From contig CAKUKT010000063.1 of NCBI GenBank assembly GCA_934663655.1, forward strand, positions 1-10,547: a stretch of 10,547 nucleotides of DNA. The letters run 5' to 3'. The translations under genes were made by a program, and so were the position numbers. The DNA is from an uncultured Victivallaceae bacterium (GTDB taxonomy: Bacteria; Verrucomicrobiota; Lentisphaeria; Victivallales; Victivallaceae). Positions 1-6,848 of the stretch are shown one piece after another. Under the pieces are notes generated by a model, which saw only the letters and a program-made list of their open reading frames with translations, did not search any database and was not told the origin of the DNA. Position 1 is the stretch's first letter; every line of letters begins with the position of its first letter.

Positions 1-484
1 CACCGTGAAAAGTCCGGCGGGGTGGGAAGTGACGTTCTCCGGCGCTACCCTCGACGGAAAACTTGTCGGGGTTGCCGGTTCCGCCGCTAATCCCAGCGGT
101 TATGCCGGTCCGATTGAGGCGCTGGCCGGGCTTGCTCCGGATGGAACGATGCTCAAACTGCTTATCACCTCGCAGAATGAAACCCCCGGCCTCGGTTCCG
201 AAGTCTGCGTCAGGAAATTCCGCAGGACCATATTCAACCTCTTTGATCCCGCCCCTGATGGGGTTGCTCCCAATCCGCTGCTTGATCAATTCACCGGCAA
301 GATCGCCAAATCCCCGGGCAGGTGGCGCGTCAAAAGCGACGGGGGCAATTTTGATGCACGTACCGGGGCAACGATCACCAGCAAGGCGGTAGTTCAGCTC
401 GCCAATGAAATCAGTTGTACCTTCAACATGAACCGCGCCGAAATCCTCGGCAAACTCGGCGGCAACCGGGGAGGTGAAAAATGA
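1..484 (+). CDS. rnfG: RnfG, electron transport complex subunit G (5'-truncated by window edge)
   Basis: This is the C-terminal part of the FMN-carrying subunit of the Rnf complex (ferredoxin:NAD oxidoreductase, ion-translocating). The reading frame is open from base 2, and the GTG at 5 is probably not the start because the N-terminal membrane anchor of the family is missing. The decisive motif is DARTGATITS at fragment residues 117-126 (counted from the GTG). It matches the flavin-transferase (ApbE) recognition pattern of RnfG and NqrC, in which the Thr of GAT (here residue 123, codon 371-373) carries FMN through a phosphoester bond. Upstream, GYAGPIEALAGLAPDG and the NETPGLGSE segment (58-66) are typical FMN-binding-domain sequences. 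The domain lies on the outer face of the membrane in the family. The stop overlaps the rnfE start by 4 bp (ATGA). NqrC is the alternative, but the short, simple C-terminus favours RnfG. Confidence 0.9.
   Translation, partial: TVKSPAGWEVTFSGATLDGKLVGVAGSAANPSGYAGPIEALAGLAPDGTMLKLLITSQNETPGLGSEVCVRKFRRTIFNLFDPAPDGVAPNPLLDQFTGKIAKSPGRWRVKSDGGNFDARTGATITSKAVVQLANEISCTFNMNRAEILGKLGGNRGGEK
470..476 (+). promoter_or_regulatory. Strong Shine-Dalgarno site for rnfE
   Basis: GGAGGTG lies four bases before the ATG at 481, inside the last codons of rnfG. It fixes the rnfE start. Together with the ATGA overlap it suggests coupled but independently efficient initiation. Confidence 0.7.
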
Positions 485-1182
485 AATCATCCTATTTCAG
501 CGACTTCGTCCGCGGCATCTGGAAGGAAAATCCGGTGCTGGTGCTGCTGCTCGGTACCTGTCCCACGCTGGCGCTGACCACCAGCGCGGTCAACGGCCTC
601 GGCATGGGGCTGGCGACCACCTGCGTGCTGCTGGGCAGCAACGTGGTGATCAGTCTGATCCGTTCGATCGTGCCCAAGAAGATCCGGATTCCGGTCTATA
701 TTGTGGTGATCGCGACCTTCGTCACGGTGGTGGATATGCTGATGCAGGCCTTCGCACCACCGGCGCTGTGTGCGGCGTTGGGAATCTTCATCCCGCTGAT
801 CGTGGTGAATTGCATCGTACTCGGCCGGGCGGAGGCCTTCGCTTCCAAAAACAACCCGCTGCGTTCGGCGCTCGACGGCATCGGCATGGGGCTCGGGTTT
901 ACGCTGACGCTGACGATGCTGGGAATGATCCGGGAATTTCTGACCTCCGGATCCTTTTTCGAGGTCAAGATCATCACCGCCTGGGAGACCGATTTTCTGC
1001 TGCCTTCGGCGGCGCCGGGAGCGTTTATCATTGTCGGCTCGATTCTCGCGGCCAAGAACTATCTGATGCGCCGGGCGGCGATCCGGGCCGGCCGTCTCTA
1101 TGTGCCTCCGGCCGGTCTGGACTGCCGGCAGTGCCGTATCTGCAACTATCAGGACAACGATAAAGCCCGGGCGGAAAAGTGA
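481..1182 (+). CDS. rnfE: RnfE, electron transport complex subunit E
   Basis: This 233-residue integral membrane subunit belongs to the RnfE/NqrD family. Family hallmarks are LGTCPTLALTTSAVNGLGMG (24-43) and IVVNCIVLGRAEAFASKNNP (107-126). Cys27 and Cys111 sit in these half-helix motifs. In RnfA/RnfE and NqrD/NqrE such cysteines hold an iron-sulfur centre inside the membrane, shared between the two paralogous subunits. About six hydrophobic segments are visible. The start is set by GGAGGTG at 470-476. The C-terminal tail is unusual: after the last membrane segment it carries DCRQCRIC (Cys215, Cys218, Cys221) and a charged end. RnfE needs RnfA as its partner, but rnfA is not the next gene. The gene overlaps rnfG by 4 bp upstream and the AMMECR1 gene by 4 bp downstream. 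Confidence 0.95.
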   Translation: MKSSYFSDFVRGIWKENPVLVLLLGTCPTLALTTSAVNGLGMGLATTCVLLGSNVVISLIRSIVPKKIRIPVYIVVIATFVTVVDMLMQAFAPPALCAALGIFIPLIVVNCIVLGRAEAFASKNNPLRSALDGIGMGLGFTLTLTMLGMIREFLTSGSFFEVKIITAWETDFLLPSAAPGAFIIVGSILAAKNYLMRRAAIRAGRLYVPPAGLDCRQCRICNYQDNDKARAEK

Positions 1183-1730
1183 CAAACCAGTTCACCGCCA
1201 CCGAACGCCGGGAGTTGCTGGATTTCGTCCGCAGCGTCATCGCCTCGCGTTTCGGCGGGGAGACGCCGGCAGTTCCGGAAATTCCGCGGTTGCGTGAAAA
1301 CGGCAGCTGTTTCGTTACGCTTCATCTCGGCGGCGAACTGCGCGGTTGCATCGGTTCGATCGAAGCATTTGAATTGCTCGGCCAAAGCCTGCGGCGCAAC
1401 GCCCTCAACGCCGCTTTTGAAGATCCCCGGTTTCCGCCGCTGGCAGCTGACGAACTTCCGGAAATCACGCTGGAGATTTCCGTCCTCACCCCGTTGAACG
1501 AAATCTCCTCTCCGGAGGAGTTCGTTGTCGGCCGTGACGGTATCATCATGCGTCTGCACAACCGGGGAGCGGTATTTCTGCCCCAGGTCGCACCGGAACA
1601 GGGCTGGGATCGGGAAACCACGCTGAGTTACCTCGCGCGTAAAGCGGGTTTGCCGGGCAATGCCTGGCGTGATCCCGGAGCGCGATTCTTCACCTTCCAG
1701 GCCGAAGTCTTCAGCGAGGACGCAATATGA
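1179..1730 (+). CDS. AMMECR1-domain protein (AmmeMemoRadiSam system protein A-like)
   Basis: This 183-residue, soluble, single-domain protein of the AMMECR1 family has the normal length for stand-alone prokaryotic members. The invariant LRGCIG motif is at residues 54-59, preceded by CFVTLHLGGE. The second half carries the conserved NAAFEDPRFPPL (76-87), EITLEISVLTP (95-105), GRDGIIMR (118-125) and FLPQVAPEQGWD (133-144) segments. The family's biochemical role is not established. In many prokaryotes it is encoded with a MEMO-like protein and a radical SAM enzyme, neither of which is in this window. The start is a GTG overlapping the rnfE stop (GTGA), with only a weak GCGG upstream, so translation probably depends on coupling to rnfE. 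It also overlaps the next gene by 4 bp. Family assignment is firm, function is not. Confidence 0.93.
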   Translation: MTNQFTATERRELLDFVRSVIASRFGGETPAVPEIPRLRENGSCFVTLHLGGELRGCIGSIEAFELLGQSLRRNALNAAFEDPRFPPLAADELPEITLEISVLTPLNEISSPEEFVVGRDGIIMRLHNRGAVFLPQVAPEQGWDRETTLSYLARKAGLPGNAWRDPGARFFTFQAEVFSEDAI

Positions 1731-2911
1731 AAATCTGCCATGTGATCACCAGAATGATCGTCGGCGGCGCCCAGGAGAATACCCTGCTCTCCCTGCGCGG
1801 TCATACGGAGAACAACCATGAAGCGGTACTGGTCACCGGCCCCTCCCCCGGTCGCGAAGGAGAACTGCTCCGACGTACGGAACTGCCCTGGGTGCGGGTG
1901 GTGACGGTGAAGGAACTGGTGAGAGAACTCTCTCCGATCGAAGATACGATCGCCTTTTTCAAGTTATGGAAGTTTTTCCGGCAGGAAAAATTCGACGTAG
2001 TGCATACCCACAGTTCCAAGGCGGGTATCATCGGCCGACTGGCCGCCCGTGCCGCGGGGGTTCCGGTGGTGGTTCACACGGTTCACGGTCAAGCGTTCCA
2101 CCCCTATCAGGCGGCGTGGAAAAACCGCCTCTACATCTTTCTGGAACGCATCGCGGCCCGTTGCTGTGACCGGATCTTCGCGGTGGCCCAGGCGATGGTC
2201 GATCAATGCGTGGCCGCGGGAATTGCTCCAGCGGCGAAGTACCAGGTGGTCTACAGCGGCATGGATACGGCGGCATTCGCCGCCGCGAAGCGGGATCCGG
2301 AGTTGCGAAAACGGCTTAAAATTCCTCCCGGAGCGATAGTGACGGCAACCCTCGCGCGGCTCTCCCCGCAAAAGGGGTATGAGTTTGTGATTCCGGCGGC
2401 CGAGCCACTGCTGAAAAAACATCCCGAACTCCACTTCCTGATCATCGGCGACGGACCGATGTTCGAGGAATTTCAACAGGAACTCGTGCGCAGAGGGATC
2501 CGCGACCGTTTTCATTTCGCCGGGCTGGTTGATCCGGCGGAGGTGCCATCCTATCTCGCTGAAGCGGATCTGCTCTGGCATCTGTCGCTGCACGAGGGGC
2601 TTCCCCGGGCGGTGGTGCAGGCGCTGGCGGTCGGGATTCCGGTGGTGACATTCTACCTCGACGGCGCCCCGGAGGTAGTTATCGACGGCAAAACCGGCTT
2701 CACCGTCGAACCCCGGAACGCCGACGATGTCTCGGAAGCGACCGAACGACTGCTCGGGGATCCGGAACTGCGCTACAGCTGCGGTCAGGCCGGCCGGGAG
2801 ATGGTACTGCGGCAATTCGACTGGAAACGCATGGTGGCCATTCTCGAAACCGAATACGCCCGCCTGCTCAAGTCGGCCCGCCGTCATTCGCACCCCGGCA
2901 TTCCAACCTGA
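1727..2911 (+). CDS. GT4-family glycosyltransferase (GT-B fold)
   Basis: This 394-residue retaining glycosyltransferase of family GT4 probably transfers a sugar from a nucleotide donor to a lipid-linked or surface glycan. The N-terminal domain shows MKICHVITRMIVGGAQENT, with the glycine pair at 13-14 typical of the acceptor-side loop, and HTHSSKAGIIGRLAA from His93. The C-terminal donor domain begins around TLARLSPQKGYEF, followed by LIIGDGP and then HEGLPRAVVQALAVGIPVV. The usual EX7E pair is Glu290 and Gln298, so the second Glu is Gln. Similar QAL variants are known in GT4 subgroups, so I read this as a subfamily trait rather than inactivation. No signal peptide or membrane helix is evident, so it likely acts at the cytoplasmic face. 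GAGGA at 1716-1720 is a good ribosome binding site six bases before ATG. Donor and acceptor cannot be told from sequence. Confidence 0.92.
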   Translation: MKICHVITRMIVGGAQENTLLSLRGHTENNHEAVLVTGPSPGREGELLRRTELPWVRVVTVKELVRELSPIEDTIAFFKLWKFFRQEKFDVVHTHSSKAGIIGRLAARAAGVPVVVHTVHGQAFHPYQAAWKNRLYIFLERIAARCCDRIFAVAQAMVDQCVAAGIAPAAKYQVVYSGMDTAAFAAAKRDPELRKRLKIPPGAIVTATLARLSPQKGYEFVIPAAEPLLKKHPELHFLIIGDGPMFEEFQQELVRRGIRDRFHFAGLVDPAEVPSYLAEADLLWHLSLHEGLPRAVVQALAVGIPVVTFYLDGAPEVVIDGKTGFTVEPRNADDVSEATERLLGDPELRYSCGQAGREMVLRQFDWKRMVAILETEYARLLKSARRHSHPGIPT

Positions 2912-2956
2912 GCTCTCCAAACCGAAATCAGCCCCGCAAAGCGCTTCCGGAGAGCT
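2911..2956 (+). terminator. Weak inverted repeat after the rnf-GT4 operon
   Basis: AGCTCTCC (2911-2918) is perfectly complementary to GGAGAGCT (2949-2956), across a 30-base loop, directly at the stop codon of the glycosyltransferase. It is followed by ATTCTT rather than a run of T. It may be the end of the operon, but it lacks the features of a classical intrinsic terminator. Confidence 0.3.
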
Positions 2957-3004
2957 ATTCTTCCCGGCGTCACCACCGGGACCCCGGAAACCCCGTTGAA
3001 GGGC

Positions 3005-3025
3005 TGACGGCAAATTCCGCCGTCA
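3005..3025 (-). terminator. Compact hairpin at the end of the MacB permease gene
   Basis: TGACGGC (3005-3011) and GCCGTCA (3019-3025) form a perfect 7-bp stem with a 7-base loop, overlapping the stop codon of the permease gene. On the minus strand the following bases are GCCCTTC, so there is no U-tract. It could mark the convergent boundary between the two operons. Confidence 0.35.
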
Positions 3026-4381
3026 TTCGTAGCGCAGCGCCTCGATCGGGTCGAGTTTGGAAGCCTTCCAGGCGGGATAGAAACCGAAGAGGATTCCGAC
3101 GGCGGCAGAAACCCCGACCGCCGTCAACACCGCCACCGGATTGCTCTGCACCGGCCACTTCATGTAGTACTTGAAGAAAAGCCCGCAACCGTGCCCGATG
3201 ACGATACCGATCACCCCGCCGGAGAGACACAGTACAATCGCCTCGATCAGAAACTGTTTGAGGATGTCGCGGGAACGCGCGCCGACCGCCATTCGCAATC
3301 CGATTTCCCTGGTACGTTCGGTTACCGAAACGAGCATGATGTTCATGATGCCGACGCCGCCCACCACCAGCGAAATCAGAGCGACGCCGAGCAGCAGATT
3401 GGTCATCAGCGTCGAGGTGGAATCGAGCATCTTGAGGAAATCGGCAGAGTTGTGAATCCGGAAGTCGTCATCCTGATCATCGCGCAACCGGTGACGTTCG
3501 CGCAAAAGTGCGGTGACCTCGGCGACCGCGTCGCTGACCTTCTCCGGAGTGGCGGCCGCGAAGGTGATCTGATCGACCTGGGTGAACTTCGGAATCAGCA
3601 GCGTATCGGTTTCCAGCGAGCTGTCCTGTTCAGGATAGAACGCCACTCCGGTTACCGGATAGAGTTCGCCCGGAGTTGAGGAGACAGTGCTGGTGGTGTA
3701 ACTGGCGTCACCGGTTTTCCGACCGGTAATACGCATTCTGATCGTTGACCAGGGCGCGAGCACCACGTCGTCCTCGTCCATTCCCATCAGGTTCGCCCCC
3801 TTGGTCTTGAGCACGCCGATCACCCGGAAGGAGACATTTTTAATTCTCAATTCACAGTCAACCGGCGATAAGCCATCGAAGACCTCCTTGACGACCGTCT
3901 CTCCGACCAGGCACACCGTCGCATTGCGTTTGACTTCGGAGTCGGTGAAGAAACGTCCTTCCTTGAGCTGCCAGTTGCGGATACCGAAGTAATCGCTGCC
4001 GACGCCATACATCTGCGCCGGCACCCAGTTCTTATTGCCGAAAATAATCTGCAGGCTGCTGCCGCGAACAATCGGAGAAACCGCAGTAACCGACGGACAT
4101 TCTCTACCGATCGCCTCGGCATCGTCGGGGGTGAGCGACATGGTTGATCCGGAGCCGAGGCTGACACCGCCGATCCGGCGCCCGCCGGGCAGAACGATTG
4201 CGGAGGACGCTCCCATTTTTTCGATCGACTGACGTATTGACGTCGACGAACCGCCGGTGATCTCAGTCATGGTAATCACTGCGGCAATACCGATGACGAT
4301 GCCGAGCGTGGTAAGCAACGCCCGCGAAGGATTACGGCGCAGCGCCTTCAACGCAACTATGGCTGTATTCATCAAACTCAT
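3023..4381 (-). CDS. MacB/FtsX-type ABC transporter permease
   Basis: This 452-residue permease is the membrane subunit of a MacAB-like tripartite mechanotransmission ABC transporter. TM1 is at about 21-39 (LLTTLGIVIGIAAVITM). A large periplasmic MacB_PCD domain spans about 40-325. The C-terminal FtsX core follows, with TM2 at about 328-350 (including GGVGIMNIMLVSVTERTREI), TM3 at about 378-402 and TM4 at about 415-435, ending FYPAWKASKLDPIEALRYE, the family's conserved end. The ATPase is a separate gene, unlike E. coli MacB. At 452 residues it is longer than the roughly 400 usual for stand-alone members. The extra length seems to lie at about 217-267, between the LAPWSTIRMRI strand and the region leading to the LLRERHRL motif. 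The ATG overlaps the upstream ATPase stop (ATGA), so the two are coupled. Substrate cannot be inferred. Confidence 0.95.
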   Translation of the reverse strand: MSLMNTAIVALKALRRNPSRALLTTLGIVIGIAAVITMTEITGGSSTSIRQSIEKMGASSAIVLPGGRRIGGVSLGSGSTMSLTPDDAEAIGRECPSVTAVSPIVRGSSLQIIFGNKNWVPAQMYGVGSDYFGIRNWQLKEGRFFTDSEVKRNATVCLVGETVVKEVFDGLSPVDCELRIKNVSFRVIGVLKTKGANLMGMDEDDVVLAPWSTIRMRITGRKTGDASYTTSTVSSTPGELYPVTGVAFYPEQDSSLETDTLLIPKFTQVDQITFAAATPEKVSDAVAEVTALLRERHRLRDDQDDDFRIHNSADFLKMLDSTSTLMTNLLLGVALISLVVGGVGIMNIMLVSVTERTREIGLRMAVGARSRDILKQFLIEAIVLCLSGGVIGIVIGHGCGLFFKYYMKWPVQSNPVAVLTAVGVSAAVGILFGFYPAWKASKLDPIEALRYE

Positions 4382-5085
4382 TGTGTCACCCCGGCTTTCT
4401 TATCACCGCTGTCACGTATAATCCGTCCATCCTGAATCATCACCACCCGTTTGGCATAATCACTGATTTCGGTTGAATGGGTGACCAGTATCACGGTAAT
4501 CCCGTCGCGGTTGAGTTCATCGAACATCTTCATTACTTCAACACTGGTTTTTGAATCCAGGTTTCCGGTCGGTTCGTCGGCAAAGAGCACCGGCGGCCGG
4601 TTGATCAGCGCCCGGGCAATCGCGACCCGCTGCTGCTGACCTCCGGAAAGCTGGGAGGGATGGTGATCAATACGTTCGGCCAGTCCCACCCGTTTGAGCG
4701 CCTCGATTCCGCGGCGATGGCGCTCGGCCATGGAGACTCCGCCCGCGGTATATCCCAGCGGCATAATCACATTTTCGAGCGCACTGGTACGCGGCAGCAA
4801 ATTGAAGCTCTGAAACACAAAACCGATCTTCCGGTTTCGGATGCCGGCTCGGAAATCACCGCTGGCGCTGCCAAGTTCATCACCTTCAAAACGGTAGGTT
4901 CCGCTGGTTGGCCGGTCGAGGCAGCCGAGAATATTCATCAGCGTACTCTTTCCCGACCCCGAGGCTCCCATCAGAGCAACATATTCACCGCGCTCGATGG
5001 TGAGCGAAATGTCACGCAACACCGGTACATCGACCTCTCCGAGGAAGTAAGTTTTGCATATCCGGTCAAGTTCTATAAGCGCCAT
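4378..5085 (-). CDS. MacB/LolD-type ABC transporter ATP-binding protein
   Basis: This cytoplasmic ATPase energises the adjacent permease. Numbered from the chosen start (235 residues), it shows Walker A GASGSGKST (40-48), Q-loop Gln92 in FVFQSFNLLP, signature LSGGQ (146-150) followed by QQRVAIARAL, Walker B VLFADE (166-171) followed by PTGNLDS, and the H-loop His203 in VTHS. The pattern and length are those of the LolD/MacB/FtsE subfamily. I chose the ATG at 5083-5085 because AGGAGA lies eight bases upstream and the protein then begins MALIELDRICKTY, as in relatives. An upstream in-frame ATG at 5115 would add ten non-conserved residues and has no such site. It lies between the adaptor gene (about 41-bp gap) and the permease (4-bp overlap). 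Confidence 0.96.
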   Translation of the reverse strand: MALIELDRICKTYFLGEVDVPVLRDISLTIERGEYVALMGASGSGKSTLMNILGCLDRPTSGTYRFEGDELGSASGDFRAGIRNRKIGFVFQSFNLLPRTSALENVIMPLGYTAGGVSMAERHRRGIEALKRVGLAERIDHHPSQLSGGQQQRVAIARALINRPPVLFADEPTGNLDSKTSVEVMKMFDELNRDGITVILVTHSTEISDYAKRVVMIQDGRIIRDSGDKKAGVTQ

Positions 5086-5093
5086 ATTGCGTT

Positions 5094-5099
5094 TCTCCT
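5094..5099 (-). promoter_or_regulatory. Ribosome binding site deciding the ATPase start
   Basis: Reading the minus strand, AGGAGA sits eight bases before the ATG at 5085. It supports this start over the in-frame ATG at 5115. Confidence 0.7.
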
Positions 5100-5126
5100 G
5101 CATTGACTCAATCAATGACGCCCGGC

Positions 5127-6548
5127 TTATTTTCCGGCTCCTGCGGCTTCATTTCCGCTGTCCGCCTTCCCGGCTACGGCAGTGTCTCCCGCCTCGGCGG
5201 ATTTGTTTTCGTCGGCGGCGTCGACGGCGGCATTCTGTTCGCGCATTGCCTGACGAGCCCGGCTCTGGGGCTGCTGGCGCTGCGGGGTCGGCATGAAGGG
5301 GTTGCCGCCAGCGGCCTGGACGATTTGTTCGGAAATATTGATACCGTTGACCACCACATCGCCTTCCCGGATATCTCCGGAGACAATTTCAGTCATGCTG
5401 CCGGTAACCAGTCCGGTCTTCACCGAAACCGGACGCAACAACCCGCTCTCCGGAGAGATCACCCAGAGCCGACGGTCACCGTCAGCGACCGCGTCGCGAT
5501 ATTCCGGATCGATCAATGAGGCATCCGGGGAGTAGCGCAGCGCGGAATTGGAAACGCTGAGCGCATTTTCCCGCTGCTCGCGGATAAATTTCACATCAGC
5601 GGTAAGGTAAGGCAGCAGACGACCGCTTGAATTATCGGTCTCGACTTCAACCACGTAGGTGACGACATTCTGGGACATCGTGGCGTTGAGCCGGATCTTG
5701 TGAACCACCCCGGAGAACTCTTCGCCAGGGAAGGCGTCGACGGAGAAACTAACCGGCATACCGGTGTAAATGCTGCCGATATCCGCCTCGTTGACCGAGA
5801 CCCACACCTGCATCTTTTTAAGATCCTTGGCGATCAGAAAGATGGTTGAAGCGCTCATATTGGAAACCAGCGTCTGGCCGACACTGACCCGGCGGTCGAT
5901 GATCACGCCGTCGACCGGAGAGGTGATCACGCAGTAACTGAGATTGCGTTCGGCGCGAACCAGTGAAGCCTCGGCGATGGCCAGCTGCGCCTTGGCCTGC
6001 TCGATTCCGGCCTCGGCGACGGCGATATCGGCCAGAGCGGTAAGATAATCGGCTTCGCTGGTATCGTAGGTGCTTTTGGAGACGGCGCCTTTGGGATAGA
6101 GCTCCTGGGAACGATCCCAGTTCAGCTTGCAGAGGGCTTCCTGCGCTTTGGCCTGCTTCAGATTGGCCTCCGCGCTGAGAATCGAGGTCTGGGCCTGAAG
6201 TTTCGTTGCCTGAGCTTCGCGCAGTTCAGCTTCGTAGAGCACCTTGTCGATGTTGGCCAACACCATTCCGGCGGTCACCCGCGAACCGTAATCAACGGTT
6301 TTGCCGTCGGCGTCGAGACCGAAATCCATGATTTTACCGCTCACCTGGGCGCCGACGTTGACCAGCTCCTCGGGTTCGACGGTTCCGGAAGCACTGATGT
6401 AACTCTGCAGATTGGTCCGCTCGACGATTTCAGTACGAAACGAATGAACCGGAGCCGGAGCGGCAAATTTATCGTATGTCCATTTCGCAGCGACGATTAC
6501 CAGTACAACGATCACCAGGATCACAAGCAGACGGAAAAATTTTTTCAT
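5127..6548 (-). CDS. MacA-like periplasmic adaptor (membrane fusion protein, HlyD/RND-adaptor family)
   Basis: This 473-residue adaptor would link the inner-membrane ABC transporter to an outer-membrane channel. A positively charged start and hydrophobic helix at about 4-21 (FFRLLVILVIVVLVIVA) anchor it in the inner membrane. The first lipoyl half is at about 55-103 (SGTVEPEELVNVGAQVSGKI), followed by an Ala/Gln/Glu-rich coiled-coil hairpin at about 104-202. The second lipoyl half has ITSPVDGVIIDRRVSVGQTL (208-227). A beta-barrel lies at about 245-325 and a membrane-proximal domain at about 326-405. The last roughly 60 residues (411-473) are a low-complexity Gln/Arg then Ala/Asp/Gly tail not expected in MacA. 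The start is supported by GGAG five bases before the ATG on the minus strand. It is first in the operon, followed by ATPase and permease. No TolC homologue is in the window. Confidence 0.94.
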   Translation of the reverse strand: MKKFFRLLVILVIVVLVIVAAKWTYDKFAAPAPVHSFRTEIVERTNLQSYISASGTVEPEELVNVGAQVSGKIMDFGLDADGKTVDYGSRVTAGMVLANIDKVLYEAELREAQATKLQAQTSILSAEANLKQAKAQEALCKLNWDRSQELYPKGAVSKSTYDTSEADYLTALADIAVAEAGIEQAKAQLAIAEASLVRAERNLSYCVITSPVDGVIIDRRVSVGQTLVSNMSASTIFLIAKDLKKMQVWVSVNEADIGSIYTGMPVSFSVDAFPGEEFSGVVHKIRLNATMSQNVVTYVVEVETDNSSGRLLPYLTADVKFIREQRENALSVSNSALRYSPDASLIDPEYRDAVADGDRRLWVISPESGLLRPVSVKTGLVTGSMTEIVSGDIREGDVVVNGINISEQIVQAAGGNPFMPTPQRQQPQSRARQAMREQNAAVDAADENKSAEAGDTAVAGKADSGNEAAGAGK

Positions 6549-6848
6549 GACAGCTCCAGAATTTCCGACGTTTACGTCCGGAGACCTGACCGCCGCATCG
6601 CAATTATGTCGCGGTTGGTGCTCCGATTGAAGTATTCAGCTTTTATGTCTACAATAACGTCTGGCCCGGCGTATTTATTTTAGTCTTACGCAAAAAAACC
6701 GCCTCGGATGCCTCTCAGGATTCCCGGGAAAAATCTCCCCCGGGGTAGCTTCCCTCCCGATCGACGGACAGGAGGTGAATTTCAACCGTCGAGACATCAG
6801 GAGCAGGAACCGGTTCCGTCCCGGAGCTGATTTTCCCCGGTGGTGAAG
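6549..6848. other. Intergenic region between the methyltransferase and macA-like genes
   Basis: This stretch of about 300 bases has no credible gene. It is the 5' region of the export operon (read leftward) and the 3' region of the methyltransferase gene. I see several inverted repeats: GCGTA (6669-6673) with TACGC (6687-6691) next to a run of seven A at 6692-6698; CCCGGG (6723-6728) with CCCGGG (6739-6744); and TCGACGG (6761-6767) with CCGTCGA (6786-6792). On the minus strand the A-run reads as seven U downstream of the second and third repeats, which could end methyltransferase transcripts, although it is not directly adjacent to either stem. No confident promoter for the adaptor gene was found. 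The best minus-strand guess, TTGTAG-17-TTCAAT, is poor. Confidence 0.5.

Noticed and set aside
474..1185. Overlapping frames on both strands across rnfE (474-1163 plus, 487-1185 minus)
   Set aside because: Both are shadows of rnfE, with Arg/His/Gln-rich translations and none of the family features.
1964..3013. Long minus-strand open frame of 349 codons opposite the glycosyltransferase
   Set aside because: It is antisense to a clear GT4 gene, its translation shows no recognisable domain, and such frames are common opposite GC-rich genes.
4378..5115. Longer ATPase start at 5115
   Set aside because: The extra ten residues are not family-like, and the strong AGGAGA site lies before the ATG at 5085.
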